In this document: positions 7,865-15,173 of the stretch, piece by piece
Position numbering within the stretch: the stretch's first letter is position 1
Layout of the letters: the number at the start of each line of letters is the position of its first letter
From: Planctomycetota bacterium
GTDB lineage: Bacteria; Planctomycetota; Phycisphaerae; Phycisphaerales; UBA1924
Reading direction: 5' to 3'
Length of the DNA stretch: 43,024 nt
Assembly: GCA_024280755.1 (NCBI GenBank)
Contig: JAJRPN010000011.1
Location: 1-43,024 of the forward strand
Position numbers and translations under genes: made by a program
Notes under the pieces: generated by a model
The model's database searches: none
What the model was told of the DNA's origin: nothing
What the model saw: the letters and a program-made list of their open reading frames with translations, nothing else

Positions 7865-9271
7865 ATGACAGATCAACAACCACATCATTTCGACACAACT
7901 CCCGTTGGCTGGACCCCATCATCATGGTCCGCATGCTCGATGGAGAAACCGTTCTCTTATCCGGACGCTGCATTGCTCAGCTCGGCTCGCGATCGTCTTG
8001 CCCAACTGCCCCCATTGGTCACCTCAGGCGAGATCGAGAAGCTTCGCAATGAGATCGCGCTCGCGCAAGCGGGTAAGCGATTCATCCTCCAAGGCGGCGA
8101 CTGTGCCGAAATGCTCGCAGAGTGCTCCTCCGCACCGATTGCTAACAAGCTCAAAATTCTCTTGCAGATGTCGCTCGTGCTTATTCACGGCCTGCGCATG
8201 CCAGTCACCCGTGTGGGTAGATTCGCCGGTCAATACGCCAAGCCAAGATCGTCGCCGACAGAGACCAAAGAGATCGAAGGCCAATCTTGCACCCTCCCGA
8301 GCTACTTTGGCGATCTTGTCAATCAAATCGATTTCAACAAAGATGCACGCACCCCCGATCCGTTTCTCATGGTCGAAGGCTACAAGCACGCAGCACTCAC
8401 GCTCAACTTTATCCGCTCATTACTCGATGGCGGGTTCGCCGACTTACACCATCCCGAATATTGGGATCTCTCATTCTTCAACAATGCAACGGTTTCGACC
8501 CAGCGCCGGGCGCAGTATGAACAGATGTCGCGCACCCTTGCCGATGGCTTAGCCTTTATGCAAAACCTTGGCGAGCAGACAGTTGAAGATTCGTCCAGAG
8601 TGAGTTTTTATACTTCGCACGAGGGGTTAAATCTCTTTTATGAGCAGGCGCAGACCCGCCAGGTGCCTCGACGAACCGGGTTCTATGACCTGACCACGCA
8701 CCTGCCTTGGATCGGCGAACGCAACCGTCAACTCGACGGCCCGCACATCGAGTTCTTCAAAGGCATCGTGAATCCTGTTGGTGTAAAGGTCGGACCGACG
8801 ATGCAGCCCGATGAACTCATCCAACTCATCGATGCGCTTAATCCAACCAACACCGCTGGAAAACTCGTACTCATCGCGCGCATGGGCGCAGGCAAGGTCG
8901 CTCAGAGCCTGCCGCCGTTGTTGGAGAAGGTGAAAAGCGAAGGACGAACAGTGTTGTGGATGGTCGACCCAATGCACGGCAACGGCACAACAACCTCATC
9001 GGGCATCAAAACTCGCAACTTCGATGACATTCTCAGCGAACTCGAATCGACCGTCGATGCGCACAGCACTGCCGGCACGATCTTGGGTGGCGTCCACTTC
9101 GAACTTACCGGCGAAGATGTCACCGAATGCCTCGGTGGCGGCTCGGGGATCACCGAAGACGATCTCAATAAGAACTATGTTTCGTTGTGTGATCCACGAT
9201 TAAACTATCAACAATCTCTCGAAATCGCGTTCTTGCTCGCGGGCGCGATCAGTAAATCGAAGGAAGAATAA
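7865..9271 (+). CDS. Class II (plant/AroAII-type) 3-deoxy-7-phosphoheptulonate synthase
   Basis: A 468-residue cytosolic enzyme condensing phosphoenolpyruvate and erythrose 4-phosphate to DAHP, the first step of the shikimate pathway. Class II hallmarks are visible: GGDCAE with metal-ligand Cys80, the RVGRFAGQYAKPRS substrate loop, HEGLNL, GVKVGPTM, VDPMHGNG with His371, GGVHFELTGEDVTEC, and the late SLCDPRLN block carrying the last metal ligand. Length matches the family (about 450-475). The ATG at 7865 opens MTDQQPHH and reaches a WTPSSW motif typical of the family start; the upstream 25 residues are not conserved-looking. Its stop overlaps the start of the glycosyltransferase by one base. 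trpE lies at 26.7 kb in the same window. Confidence 0.95.
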   Translation: MTDQQPHHFDTTPVGWTPSSWSACSMEKPFSYPDAALLSSARDRLAQLPPLVTSGEIEKLRNEIALAQAGKRFILQGGDCAEMLAECSSAPIANKLKILLQMSLVLIHGLRMPVTRVGRFAGQYAKPRSSPTETKEIEGQSCTLPSYFGDLVNQIDFNKDARTPDPFLMVEGYKHAALTLNFIRSLLDGGFADLHHPEYWDLSFFNNATVSTQRRAQYEQMSRTLADGLAFMQNLGEQTVEDSSRVSFYTSHEGLNLFYEQAQTRQVPRRTGFYDLTTHLPWIGERNRQLDGPHIEFFKGIVNPVGVKVGPTMQPDELIQLIDALNPTNTAGKLVLIARMGAGKVAQSLPPLLEKVKSEGRTVLWMVDPMHGNGTTTSSGIKTRNFDDILSELESTVDAHSTAGTILGGVHFELTGEDVTECLGGGSGITEDDLNKNYVSLCDPRLNYQQSLEIAFLLAGAISKSKEE

Positions 9272-10374
9272 TGCGTACACGAATCAAGTTTCTTCTCAAA
9301 GTAATCAAACGAATCCCGATGCGGGCCTCGTTGCGCAATCTTGTTTCGTGGGAAGGTGCCCAAAGAAATGGGAGCGAGCCGGGCTACACGATCACCATCG
9401 CGTGTATGCGGAGCATCACCAATGTGGTGATCGCCAATGTGCAACTCATGAGCCGAATGGATGCGGCCAACTGCAAAGAACTCATTCTCGTTTTTGATTG
9501 TGAAGAGCAAGGCCTTGATCCTGCGGTGCTTGATGTGCTCAATGGGATTGATTTACCAATGGATCTTACGGTTCGGTTTTATTCGTCGAAGCAAAAACGA
9601 GTGGCGCAGGCCATTAACTGGGGCTGGGTCTTTGCGTGGACGAGTTGGAGCTTAGCGATTCGTAGCTGCAAGACTTCTCATTTGATTCTTCACGATCTTG
9701 ATGCGCTCGCGCTCGATCCTGATTTCTTCGAGATGATCTATAGCCGAGCATTAGAAAACGGCACTGCGTTTCATGCGATCCGCACCTACTCGGGCTCAGG
9801 GGTGGGCAGAGAGCACGGGCTTGGCACGACCTTTGAGTTGGTACTCAAGCCCGATGCGATCCGCACGAGGTTTAAGCCGATCGAAGCGTTTAACACTTTA
9901 AAAATAGTCGATGGGAAGATCATCGACTTCGACACCCTGCTCTGGATTCAGTTCCAACTCAAAGATACGAGTGTCGAAACGGTTGACGAATCGCAGCTCG
10001 TGCATCCATCGCAGCTCATCTGCCACTACACAGATTTTCTCGCTGGGCGAGGCAGCATGACCGACAAACAGCACAGCCTGATGCTCATGCCCTACTTCTC
10101 CTCTCTCGGCGGCAACTCCGACGATCTCGAACGCCTTACAGCCGAGATGAAAAATAATGAGAGTGATACGGTTCGCTTGTGGGAAAAAGACCTGCCAGTC
10201 CATCATCTCAAACAAGAGCATTGGGCCTGGATGGAAAAACAGATCCGCCGAGTCGAACAAACCCTCTTCGAAGGCACACGCCCCATCATCGAGGCCTATC
10301 TCGAACACTTCATCACCCGCGCCGGCGACAAACGAACCGTCGGCGTCGAAGAAGACGGCGTAAAACTCGGGTGA
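9271..10374 (+). CDS. Glycosyltransferase-like protein (GT-A fold, DxD motif)
   Basis: A 367-residue protein without signal peptide or clear membrane segment. An early strand ITIACMRS, a second strand LILVFD, and HDLDAL with Asp142 and Asp144 form the order seen in GT-A nucleotide-sugar transferases, where the DxD binds the metal-sugar nucleotide. A basic N-terminus (RTRIKFLLKVIKR) could touch the membrane. I do not recognise the exact family or acceptor. It starts inside the stop of the DAHP synthase gene (TAATG), so translation is coupled. The link between shikimate entry and a glycosyltransferase is unexplained. An AT-rich stretch follows. Confidence 0.65.
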   Translation: MRTRIKFLLKVIKRIPMRASLRNLVSWEGAQRNGSEPGYTITIACMRSITNVVIANVQLMSRMDAANCKELILVFDCEEQGLDPAVLDVLNGIDLPMDLTVRFYSSKQKRVAQAINWGWVFAWTSWSLAIRSCKTSHLILHDLDALALDPDFFEMIYSRALENGTAFHAIRTYSGSGVGREHGLGTTFELVLKPDAIRTRFKPIEAFNTLKIVDGKIIDFDTLLWIQFQLKDTSVETVDESQLVHPSQLICHYTDFLAGRGSMTDKQHSLMLMPYFSSLGGNSDDLERLTAEMKNNESDTVRLWEKDLPVHHLKQEHWAWMEKQIRRVEQTLFEGTRPIIEAYLEHFITRAGDKRTVGVEEDGVKLG

Positions 10375-10513
10375 GCTTTTTAAAACAGCTATTTTGTTTG
10401 CGAGCAAAGAGTTAGGTGGATTTGATAGCGGTTTAAAACTGTAATATATCACATTTCGCAATAGTGTTATTTTCTGAACAATAAATAAATAGTGTAATGT
10501 TTTGAATATGTTG

Positions 10514-10550
10514 TTGACAAGCATATACGGGGGGGGGGGTAGTCTTGCTT
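10514..10550 (+). promoter_or_regulatory. Candidate promoter containing a G11 tract
   Basis: A perfect TTGACA (10514-10519) is followed by AGCATATAC, eleven consecutive G (10529-10539) and TAGTCT (10540-10545). If TAGTCT is the -10, the spacer is 20 bp and would fall to the optimal 17 with eight G. Alternatively TTGAAT (10502) with TATACG (10524) is the promoter and the G run lies in the first transcribed bases. Homopolymer tracts at such sites cause phase variation in other bacteria. AAAGGAGG and an ATG follow. Confidence 0.5.
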
Positions 10551-10596
10551 TGGGTAGACAATTGTGTATGCCCAAAGCCTAAAGGAGGCTATTGAT

Positions 10597-11388
10597 ATGA
10601 AAAATGTATTAAGTATTGGAACGGGCGCCTGTTTGTTGACTGCCGGCCTAGCCGTTTCAGGTTTTTTATCTGGTTGTAATGTGCAGCCCACAAATGTTAG
10701 AGGGACTTATACAGAGCATGCGGATGGCAGTCGGTCCTATGGGGTTGAGGTTAGGCTTGAGCCTGTTGAAGGTAGGACTCCTTTGCCGGGGGATGAAAAC
10801 AATCATCTGTTAAGTCCTCCTGCCGATCCGCCAATAGGGCTAGTGCATGTAGGGACAGTGATTGAGGGCAAACTGCTTGTCGATGTGTTTAGTGATCCAG
10901 CGACGGGATCGCAATGGGTGCAAGATAGTGATGGCGATTACCACTTAGTTGTATCTGGGGAGTATTTATTTGGCGGTGAAAACAATGCAACCGCAGATGG
11001 TGGTGTGTTGGTAGCCAATAGCGTGTTGCAGTATCAGGCAGACATTGATTTTTCCTTTAACCAAGAGGCAGACATCGCCTCGGTTGATTTCTTGCTTTCG
11101 CATGAGATGGCAAATCTTTATGTGGGTGAAAGCGATTTGCCCTTCCTTGTACACGAGGATGTGCAAATTCTCCAAAATGGAGATTTTCAAATATCTTACA
11201 CAGATACAATTAATGATGTAGTCGGGTCGATGGGCTGGCTGGGGATCGCTAGTATTGAGTTTAAAGACAGTATTGCTGGAATGGTTGAGGTTAATTGGTC
11301 GCGAAATTCAAATATGGTTACTATTGACACGACAATTGGTACTGAAACAATGGTTATTGAGTTTACCAACCCTAATAATTTGCCATGA
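10597..11388 (+). CDS. Lipoprotein of unknown function
   Basis: A 263-residue lipoprotein. The signal peptide ends in lipobox L24-S25-G26-C27, so Cys27 is probably lipidated. The mature part is acidic and beta-rich, with no cysteine and no recognised domain. The ATG is fixed by an excellent AAAGGAGG eight bases upstream. The stop overlaps the start of the next lipoprotein gene by four bases (ATGA), so the two are probably made together. Base composition is more AT-rich and the coding strand more G-rich than in neighbouring genes, which suggests a different history. Expression may depend on the G11 tract upstream. Confidence 0.75.
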   Translation: MKNVLSIGTGACLLTAGLAVSGFLSGCNVQPTNVRGTYTEHADGSRSYGVEVRLEPVEGRTPLPGDENNHLLSPPADPPIGLVHVGTVIEGKLLVDVFSDPATGSQWVQDSDGDYHLVVSGEYLFGGENNATADGGVLVANSVLQYQADIDFSFNQEADIASVDFLLSHEMANLYVGESDLPFLVHEDVQILQNGDFQISYTDTINDVVGSMGWLGIASIEFKDSIAGMVEVNWSRNSNMVTIDTTIGTETMVIEFTNPNNLP

Positions 11389-12209
11389 TCAAGTTGTCTT
11401 TCGCCTTCATTGTTCTTGTATTGCCATTAGGGGTTCTGGCAGGGTGTATTGCACCACGCACGCCTAGGAGCATCGACGGCGCAGTAGCCGTGTTTACGCA
11501 GGTTGAATATCTGAATGGTGATGCTAAAGGCAAGACTAAAAATATTCTAGGCGGGGCGACAATTTTATCGCCCCGCCATATTTTGATAACAATACATCAG
11601 ATGAATTCGGGTAATCAAGAGTTGTTCATTCGTGGACATGGTTGGAATAACTCTGTTTGTGTCAAAAGGTATATTGATCCAATGAATTCTGTTGTAGGGT
11701 GGGAGGTTCGTGAGCTGGAATACCATTTGAATCAAGTTATACCGGTTAAATTTTCTGTTGAACCTGAAAAATATGCAAATCGGTTTTGCTATATCCTCAA
11801 AGATTCAGATTTAGACAGCTTTCGTCAAGTTGGTAGGGATTTGTTTTTTCAAAAAATGTCCACTCCTCTTTCACTGGTCGCTTTCCAAGGCGTGTTGCTA
11901 CACAGTGATAATGTAGCCCATCCTTTGGGGGAGAGCTATATGAGTGACAAGTTGTTTGTGCGTATTGACAAGGGGCAAGGGTTGAGAGACTACAACGATC
12001 TGGCCGGATCGTCCGGGTTTCCAGTTGTGGTTTACGACAAAGATATAGATCAATGGATAACAGTTGGCATCACGGACTCTGGGAATGTAGATCCGGAAAC
12101 AGGCTACATCATTGTAACAGTGGTCTATCCGCCGTACGAACTCATTGAGCAGATTCAATCCCAATGGCCGATGGTTGAGCCAACTCAACCCAAAGCAGAA
12201 CAGCCATAG
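11385..12209 (+). CDS. Lipoprotein with degenerate trypsin-like features
   Basis: A 274-residue lipoprotein; lipobox L18-A19-G20-C21. The mature part begins with a strand pattern like chymotrypsin-fold proteases: GGATILSPRHILITIH, where His71 sits at the place of the catalytic His, and later GSSGFPVVV, where Ser210 matches the nucleophile of GDSGGPV although Asp and one Gly of that motif are replaced. No clear catalytic Asp is seen; Glu107 is the nearest candidate. It may be a divergent S1-like protease or a binding-only relative. The four-base overlap with the preceding lipoprotein gene argues for a joint function. Its TAG directly abuts the stop of the HIT gene on the other strand. Confidence 0.65.
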   Translation: MIKLSFAFIVLVLPLGVLAGCIAPRTPRSIDGAVAVFTQVEYLNGDAKGKTKNILGGATILSPRHILITIHQMNSGNQELFIRGHGWNNSVCVKRYIDPMNSVVGWEVRELEYHLNQVIPVKFSVEPEKYANRFCYILKDSDLDSFRQVGRDLFFQKMSTPLSLVAFQGVLLHSDNVAHPLGESYMSDKLFVRIDKGQGLRDYNDLAGSSGFPVVVYDKDIDQWITVGITDSGNVDPETGYIIVTVVYPPYELIEQIQSQWPMVEPTQPKAEQP

Positions 12210-12785
12210 CTATTCAACCGCCTTCATAAACCGCTCGTACATCATCTCCAATGCTGATGGAATCACGCGGATCCCACCCACCGTCGTGATGAAGTTGGTA
12301 TCTCCGTTCCACCTCGGCATTACATGCACATGCAGATGGCTCGGCACGCCGGCGCCGCCGGCGCGTCCCTGGTTCACGCCAATGTTCATGCCCTGAGGCT
12401 CCAGCGCCCGTTCGACAAGCGCAGCAGCTTGATCGACAAGCTTCCAAAGCTCGGCGCGTTGTTCGGGGGCATAATCGGTCAGGCTCGGGCGGGCATCGCC
12501 CAAAGCCACGAGCAGGTGGCCATTGGAATAGGGATACTTATTGAGCATGATTAGCCCATGATCGTTGCGGATGAGCACATGATGAGCGCGATCTTGCTCG
12601 GGCTGGTTCCAATAGTCGAGCAAGAAGCTGCCGCTGGGTTTGGGTGTTGAACTCGGCTGGTTATCGGGTTCAGAATCTGGGTGGTCTTCATCAAAGGCCT
12701 CCTCCAAATACGCCATACGCCACGGTGCCCATATTGCATCCGGCCCAAACGGCACAGCCTGCCCTTGATTCTTGCGTGTTCCCAT
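12210..12785 (-). CDS. HIT family protein (Ap4A phosphorylase/hydrolase type)
   Basis: A 191-residue cytosolic protein. Visible family features: WAPWRM near the N-terminus, LIMLNKYPYSNGHLLVAL, and the histidine triad HLHVHVMPRW that forms the nucleotide phosphate catalytic site. WAPWR plus NKYPYSNGH is typical of the bacterial branch near diadenosine tetraphosphate phosphorylases. An acidic Pro/Ser-rich insert (about residues 30-55) is not usual for the family. Start at 12785; divergent from the CBS gene with 63 bases between. The 3' end meets the lipoprotein gene with no gap. Confidence 0.85.
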   Translation of the reverse strand: MGTRKNQGQAVPFGPDAIWAPWRMAYLEEAFDEDHPDSEPDNQPSSTPKPSGSFLLDYWNQPEQDRAHHVLIRNDHGLIMLNKYPYSNGHLLVALGDARPSLTDYAPEQRAELWKLVDQAAALVERALEPQGMNIGVNQGRAGGAGVPSHLHVHVMPRWNGDTNFITTVGGIRVIPSALEMMYERFMKAVE

Positions 12786-12848
12786 AATGCAGTGTAGCCG
12801 ATTTGCCGCGTTGCCGATTCATAAATCAGCAGAGGCCACATCTATTTG

Positions 12849-13322
12849 ATGAGTCTCAAGGAAGGATTTGCATTGGAACCACTCGTCGTCAATGACATCA
12901 TGACCCAGCCAGTCGAGACCATCGATATGGATGACACTGTCGAGTACATCCGCGATCTCTTTGAATCGAATAGTTATCACCATCTGATCGTCAAAGGCGA
13001 TGCAGGCGAATGTGTAGGCGTGATCTCCGATCGTGATCTGCTCAAAAATATATCACCATTTATCGGCAAGCCCGGCGAACGCGCTGCTGATGTTTCGTGC
13101 CTCAAGCGACGAGCACATCAGATTATGACCCGCCAACTGATCGCGGTGCGAAAAAATACTTCATTGCGAGCCGCAGCCCGCGTGATGCTCGATCATCGGA
13201 TCTCATGCTTGCCGGTTGTAGATGTTCACAAGAAGTGCATCGGGATTGTCACGATCCGCGATGTTGTTCGATGGGCCGTATCGCAGATCGATCACGATGA
13301 CGAACTCCGTATCGCAGCCTAA
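12849..13322 (+). CDS. CBS-domain pair protein
   Basis: A 157-residue protein made of two CBS motifs. The first runs from VNDIMTQPVETI to GVISDRDLL, the second from AHQIMTRQLIAV to GIVTIRDVVRW. Such pairs bind adenine nucleotides and usually regulate a partner enzyme or channel; none is evident nearby. ATG at 12849 is used here, but a TTG about 11 codons later (before GAACCACTC) has AAGGAAGG seven bases upstream and is a real alternative start that would put the first CBS motif near the N-terminus, as is common. Confidence 0.85.
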   Translation: MSLKEGFALEPLVVNDIMTQPVETIDMDDTVEYIRDLFESNSYHHLIVKGDAGECVGVISDRDLLKNISPFIGKPGERAADVSCLKRRAHQIMTRQLIAVRKNTSLRAAARVMLDHRISCLPVVDVHKKCIGIVTIRDVVRWAVSQIDHDDELRIAA

Positions 13323-13555
13323 TCGCTGTCTTCTCGAATCTCAACTTCATCAATCGTGGTCCTGCGAAGGATCACTTTTTTATTGTTGAGTTCGCCTTGG
13401 GTCTCGTGCACTTCATGCGAAACAACTTGTGTGTGCGATTCTGGCTCGTCATTGGTGACAGGTTTGGTTGTTGCGCCCCAAATATGCCCGAAGAATCGCC
13501 CCACCGCACGCGTCACCGAGATATCCTTATCATCTTTCACATCGAATGATATCAC
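13319..13555 (-). CDS. Small hypothetical protein
   Basis: A minus-strand frame of about 78 residues from a GTG at 13555 (or 73 from a GTG at 13540). It fills the gap between two plus-strand genes, ends within 4 bases of the CBS stop, and has a protein-like composition: a basic segment (SVTRAVGRFFGHIWG) and a charged tail (VILRRTTIDEVEIRED). No domain is recognised and no ribosome binding site is clear. It may be real or chance. Confidence 0.4.
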   Translation of the reverse strand: MISFDVKDDKDISVTRAVGRFFGHIWGATTKPVTNDEPESHTQVVSHEVHETQGELNNKKVILRRTTIDEVEIREDSD

Positions 13556-13567
13556 GGAGTTTGTAAG

Positions 13568-14137
13568 ATGTCTGAAACCAAATGCCGATGCGAATGGGCA
13601 CGATCCCCAATCGAGCAGCAGTACCACGACGCAGAATGGGGCGTGCCGAACCGCGATGAGCACCATGTGTTCGAGATGCTCACCCTCGAAGGGGCACAAG
13701 CCGGGCTGAGCTGGGAAACCATCCTCAACAAACGGGCAGGGTATCGCAAGCTTTTTAAGAAGTTTGATCCAAAGAAGGTCGCTCGGTTCACTCAGGCCGA
13801 TTTTGATCGATTGATGCTTGACGCTTCTATTGTTCGGAATCGGCTCAAAATTGAATCAACAATCTCGAATGCCAAAGCGGTGCTCGATCTCTACAAACAA
13901 GGTACAACGCTCTCTGAGTTCGTTTGGTCGTTTGTAGACAACACGCCGATCGTGAATCACTACAAATCACTTGCCGATTTACCCGCCCAGACCGATCTGT
14001 CAAAGACCTTGAGCAAGCAGCTTAAAAAACAGGGTTTCCGATTCGTTGGCCCAACGACCATGTATGCCATGATGCAAGCCATCGGCATGGTCAACGACCA
14101 TACGACAGATTGCTTCCGACATGCAAGTTGTTGCTAG
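13568..14137 (+). CDS. tag: DNA-3-methyladenine glycosylase I
   Basis: A 189-residue enzyme that removes 3-methyladenine from alkylated DNA. It shows the Tag layout: an N-terminal cysteine with CEWARS, YHDAEWG, the helix FEMLTLEGAQAGLSWETIL, then NRLKIESTISNA, VGPTTMYAMMQAIGMVNDH and a C-terminal His/Cys pair (HTTDCFRH) that with the N-terminal Cys and His forms the zinc site. Length is normal. GGAG lies nine bases before the ATG. It converges on nuoE with two bases between the stops. Confidence 0.95.
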   Translation: MSETKCRCEWARSPIEQQYHDAEWGVPNRDEHHVFEMLTLEGAQAGLSWETILNKRAGYRKLFKKFDPKKVARFTQADFDRLMLDASIVRNRLKIESTISNAKAVLDLYKQGTTLSEFVWSFVDNTPIVNHYKSLADLPAQTDLSKTLSKQLKKQGFRFVGPTTMYAMMQAIGMVNDHTTDCFRHASCC

Positions 14138-14139
14138 CT

Positions 14140-14712
14140 CTACAGGTCTTCTTTGACCGCGCCTGTGCCGCCTTGGGTGTAGGTGCCGTTCTGCACCTGG
14201 TCGATCATCGAAACGATTCGATCGGGCGAGAGATTCTCATGCAGATCATCATCGATGAGCGCGACTGGTGCGGTGCCGCACGAGCCGAGGCATTCGAGCT
14301 CGACGAGTGTGAACTTGCCGTCGTCTGTCGTTTGCCCGACATCAATGCCCAGCTTGGCTTTGATCGCTTCGGTGCATGCCGTCGCCGAGCAGAACTCGCA
14401 GGCGATTGATCGACACACCGAGATCAGATGCTCGCCCTTAGGCAGCTCCCAATACTCTTCATAGAAGCTGACTGTATCGAGCACTTCTGAGGGCGCGATC
14501 TCAAGCACATCAGCAATTTCTTGCATCGCTTGTTGAGGAATCCATCCATAATGATGCTGAACCATATGCAATGCTGGGAACAGCGCGCCCTTTGGGCGTT
14601 CATAGCGAGGCATATACACCTCGCGGAGCTTCTTCTCCATGTCAGGAGTCAAATACGGCTCGTCGCGGGTTTCAATCTGAGCGTCTGCAGAGTTTTTCAT
14701 GATCCAAGCCAT
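14140..14712 (-). CDS. nuoE: NADH-quinone oxidoreductase subunit E
   Basis: A 190-residue peripheral subunit of complex I holding the N1a-type [2Fe-2S] cluster. Ligands are visible as CRSIAC and CLGSC, with GQTTDDGKFTLVELECLG before the second pair, as in all NuoE proteins; the helical N-terminal half (YGWIPQQAMQEIADVL, VSFYEEY) is also typical. It lies downstream of nuoD on the same strand, separated by a small lipoprotein gene, and no nuoF/G follows in the window. The start may be at 14712 (MAWIMK) or four codons later. GGAG lies 11 bases before the first ATG. Confidence 0.93.
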   Translation of the reverse strand: MAWIMKNSADAQIETRDEPYLTPDMEKKLREVYMPRYERPKGALFPALHMVQHHYGWIPQQAMQEIADVLEIAPSEVLDTVSFYEEYWELPKGEHLISVCRSIACEFCSATACTEAIKAKLGIDVGQTTDDGKFTLVELECLGSCGTAPVALIDDDLHENLSPDRIVSMIDQVQNGTYTQGGTGAVKEDL

Positions 14713-14789
14713 CGCGTATCAGTCTCCAATAAGGTCAATATATCAACCGACGAACCAACAGCAGATCATAGGTAATCTGCCCGCAGGAT

Positions 14790-15173
14790 TCACTCCTTGC
14801 GTACCGAGATCTCATAGGCACCCCACGAAGTGCTCGATCCATCCGAGATCGTCACGACCCAGTTCCCACGCTTGATCTTGTGTGAATCGGGCAATGCGTG
14901 CAGGTCGCTCGGACTCTGAATCACAATGTACACCCGCTCAAGCGGCGGGGCTTCGATTGGCCCAAGCACCTTGGATGATTCCTTAGAGACATGAGCCGAT
15001 GCCATCTCGATCATGTTGTTCATCGTCGGGCGTCGTTCGAGCCGAGCCAGAACAGCTTTGGAACTCTGATTATCTACCCGCACCGTATACACCGGCAGCA
15101 CCGAGCACCCAGAAAGCGTGATCAGTAAAAACAGTGATCCAAGAATGATCAACCTAGGCCAAGCGTGTTTCAT
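14790..15173 (-). CDS. Small lipoprotein inside the nuo cluster
   Basis: A 127-residue lipoprotein. Signal peptide with lipobox L20-S21-G22-C23. The mature part is about 100 residues, beta-rich, with VDNQSSKAVLARLERR early and RGNWVVTISDG late. No domain is recognised. The ATG overlaps the nuoD stop by four bases (ATGA), which implies coupled translation with a complex I subunit. nuoE follows 77 bases later. It could be an assembly or surface protein that only shares the transcript. Confidence 0.75.
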   Translation of the reverse strand: MKHAWPRLIILGSLFLLITLSGCSVLPVYTVRVDNQSSKAVLARLERRPTMNNMIEMASAHVSKESSKVLGPIEAPPLERVYIVIQSPSDLHALPDSHKIKRGNWVVTISDGSSTSWGAYEISVRKE

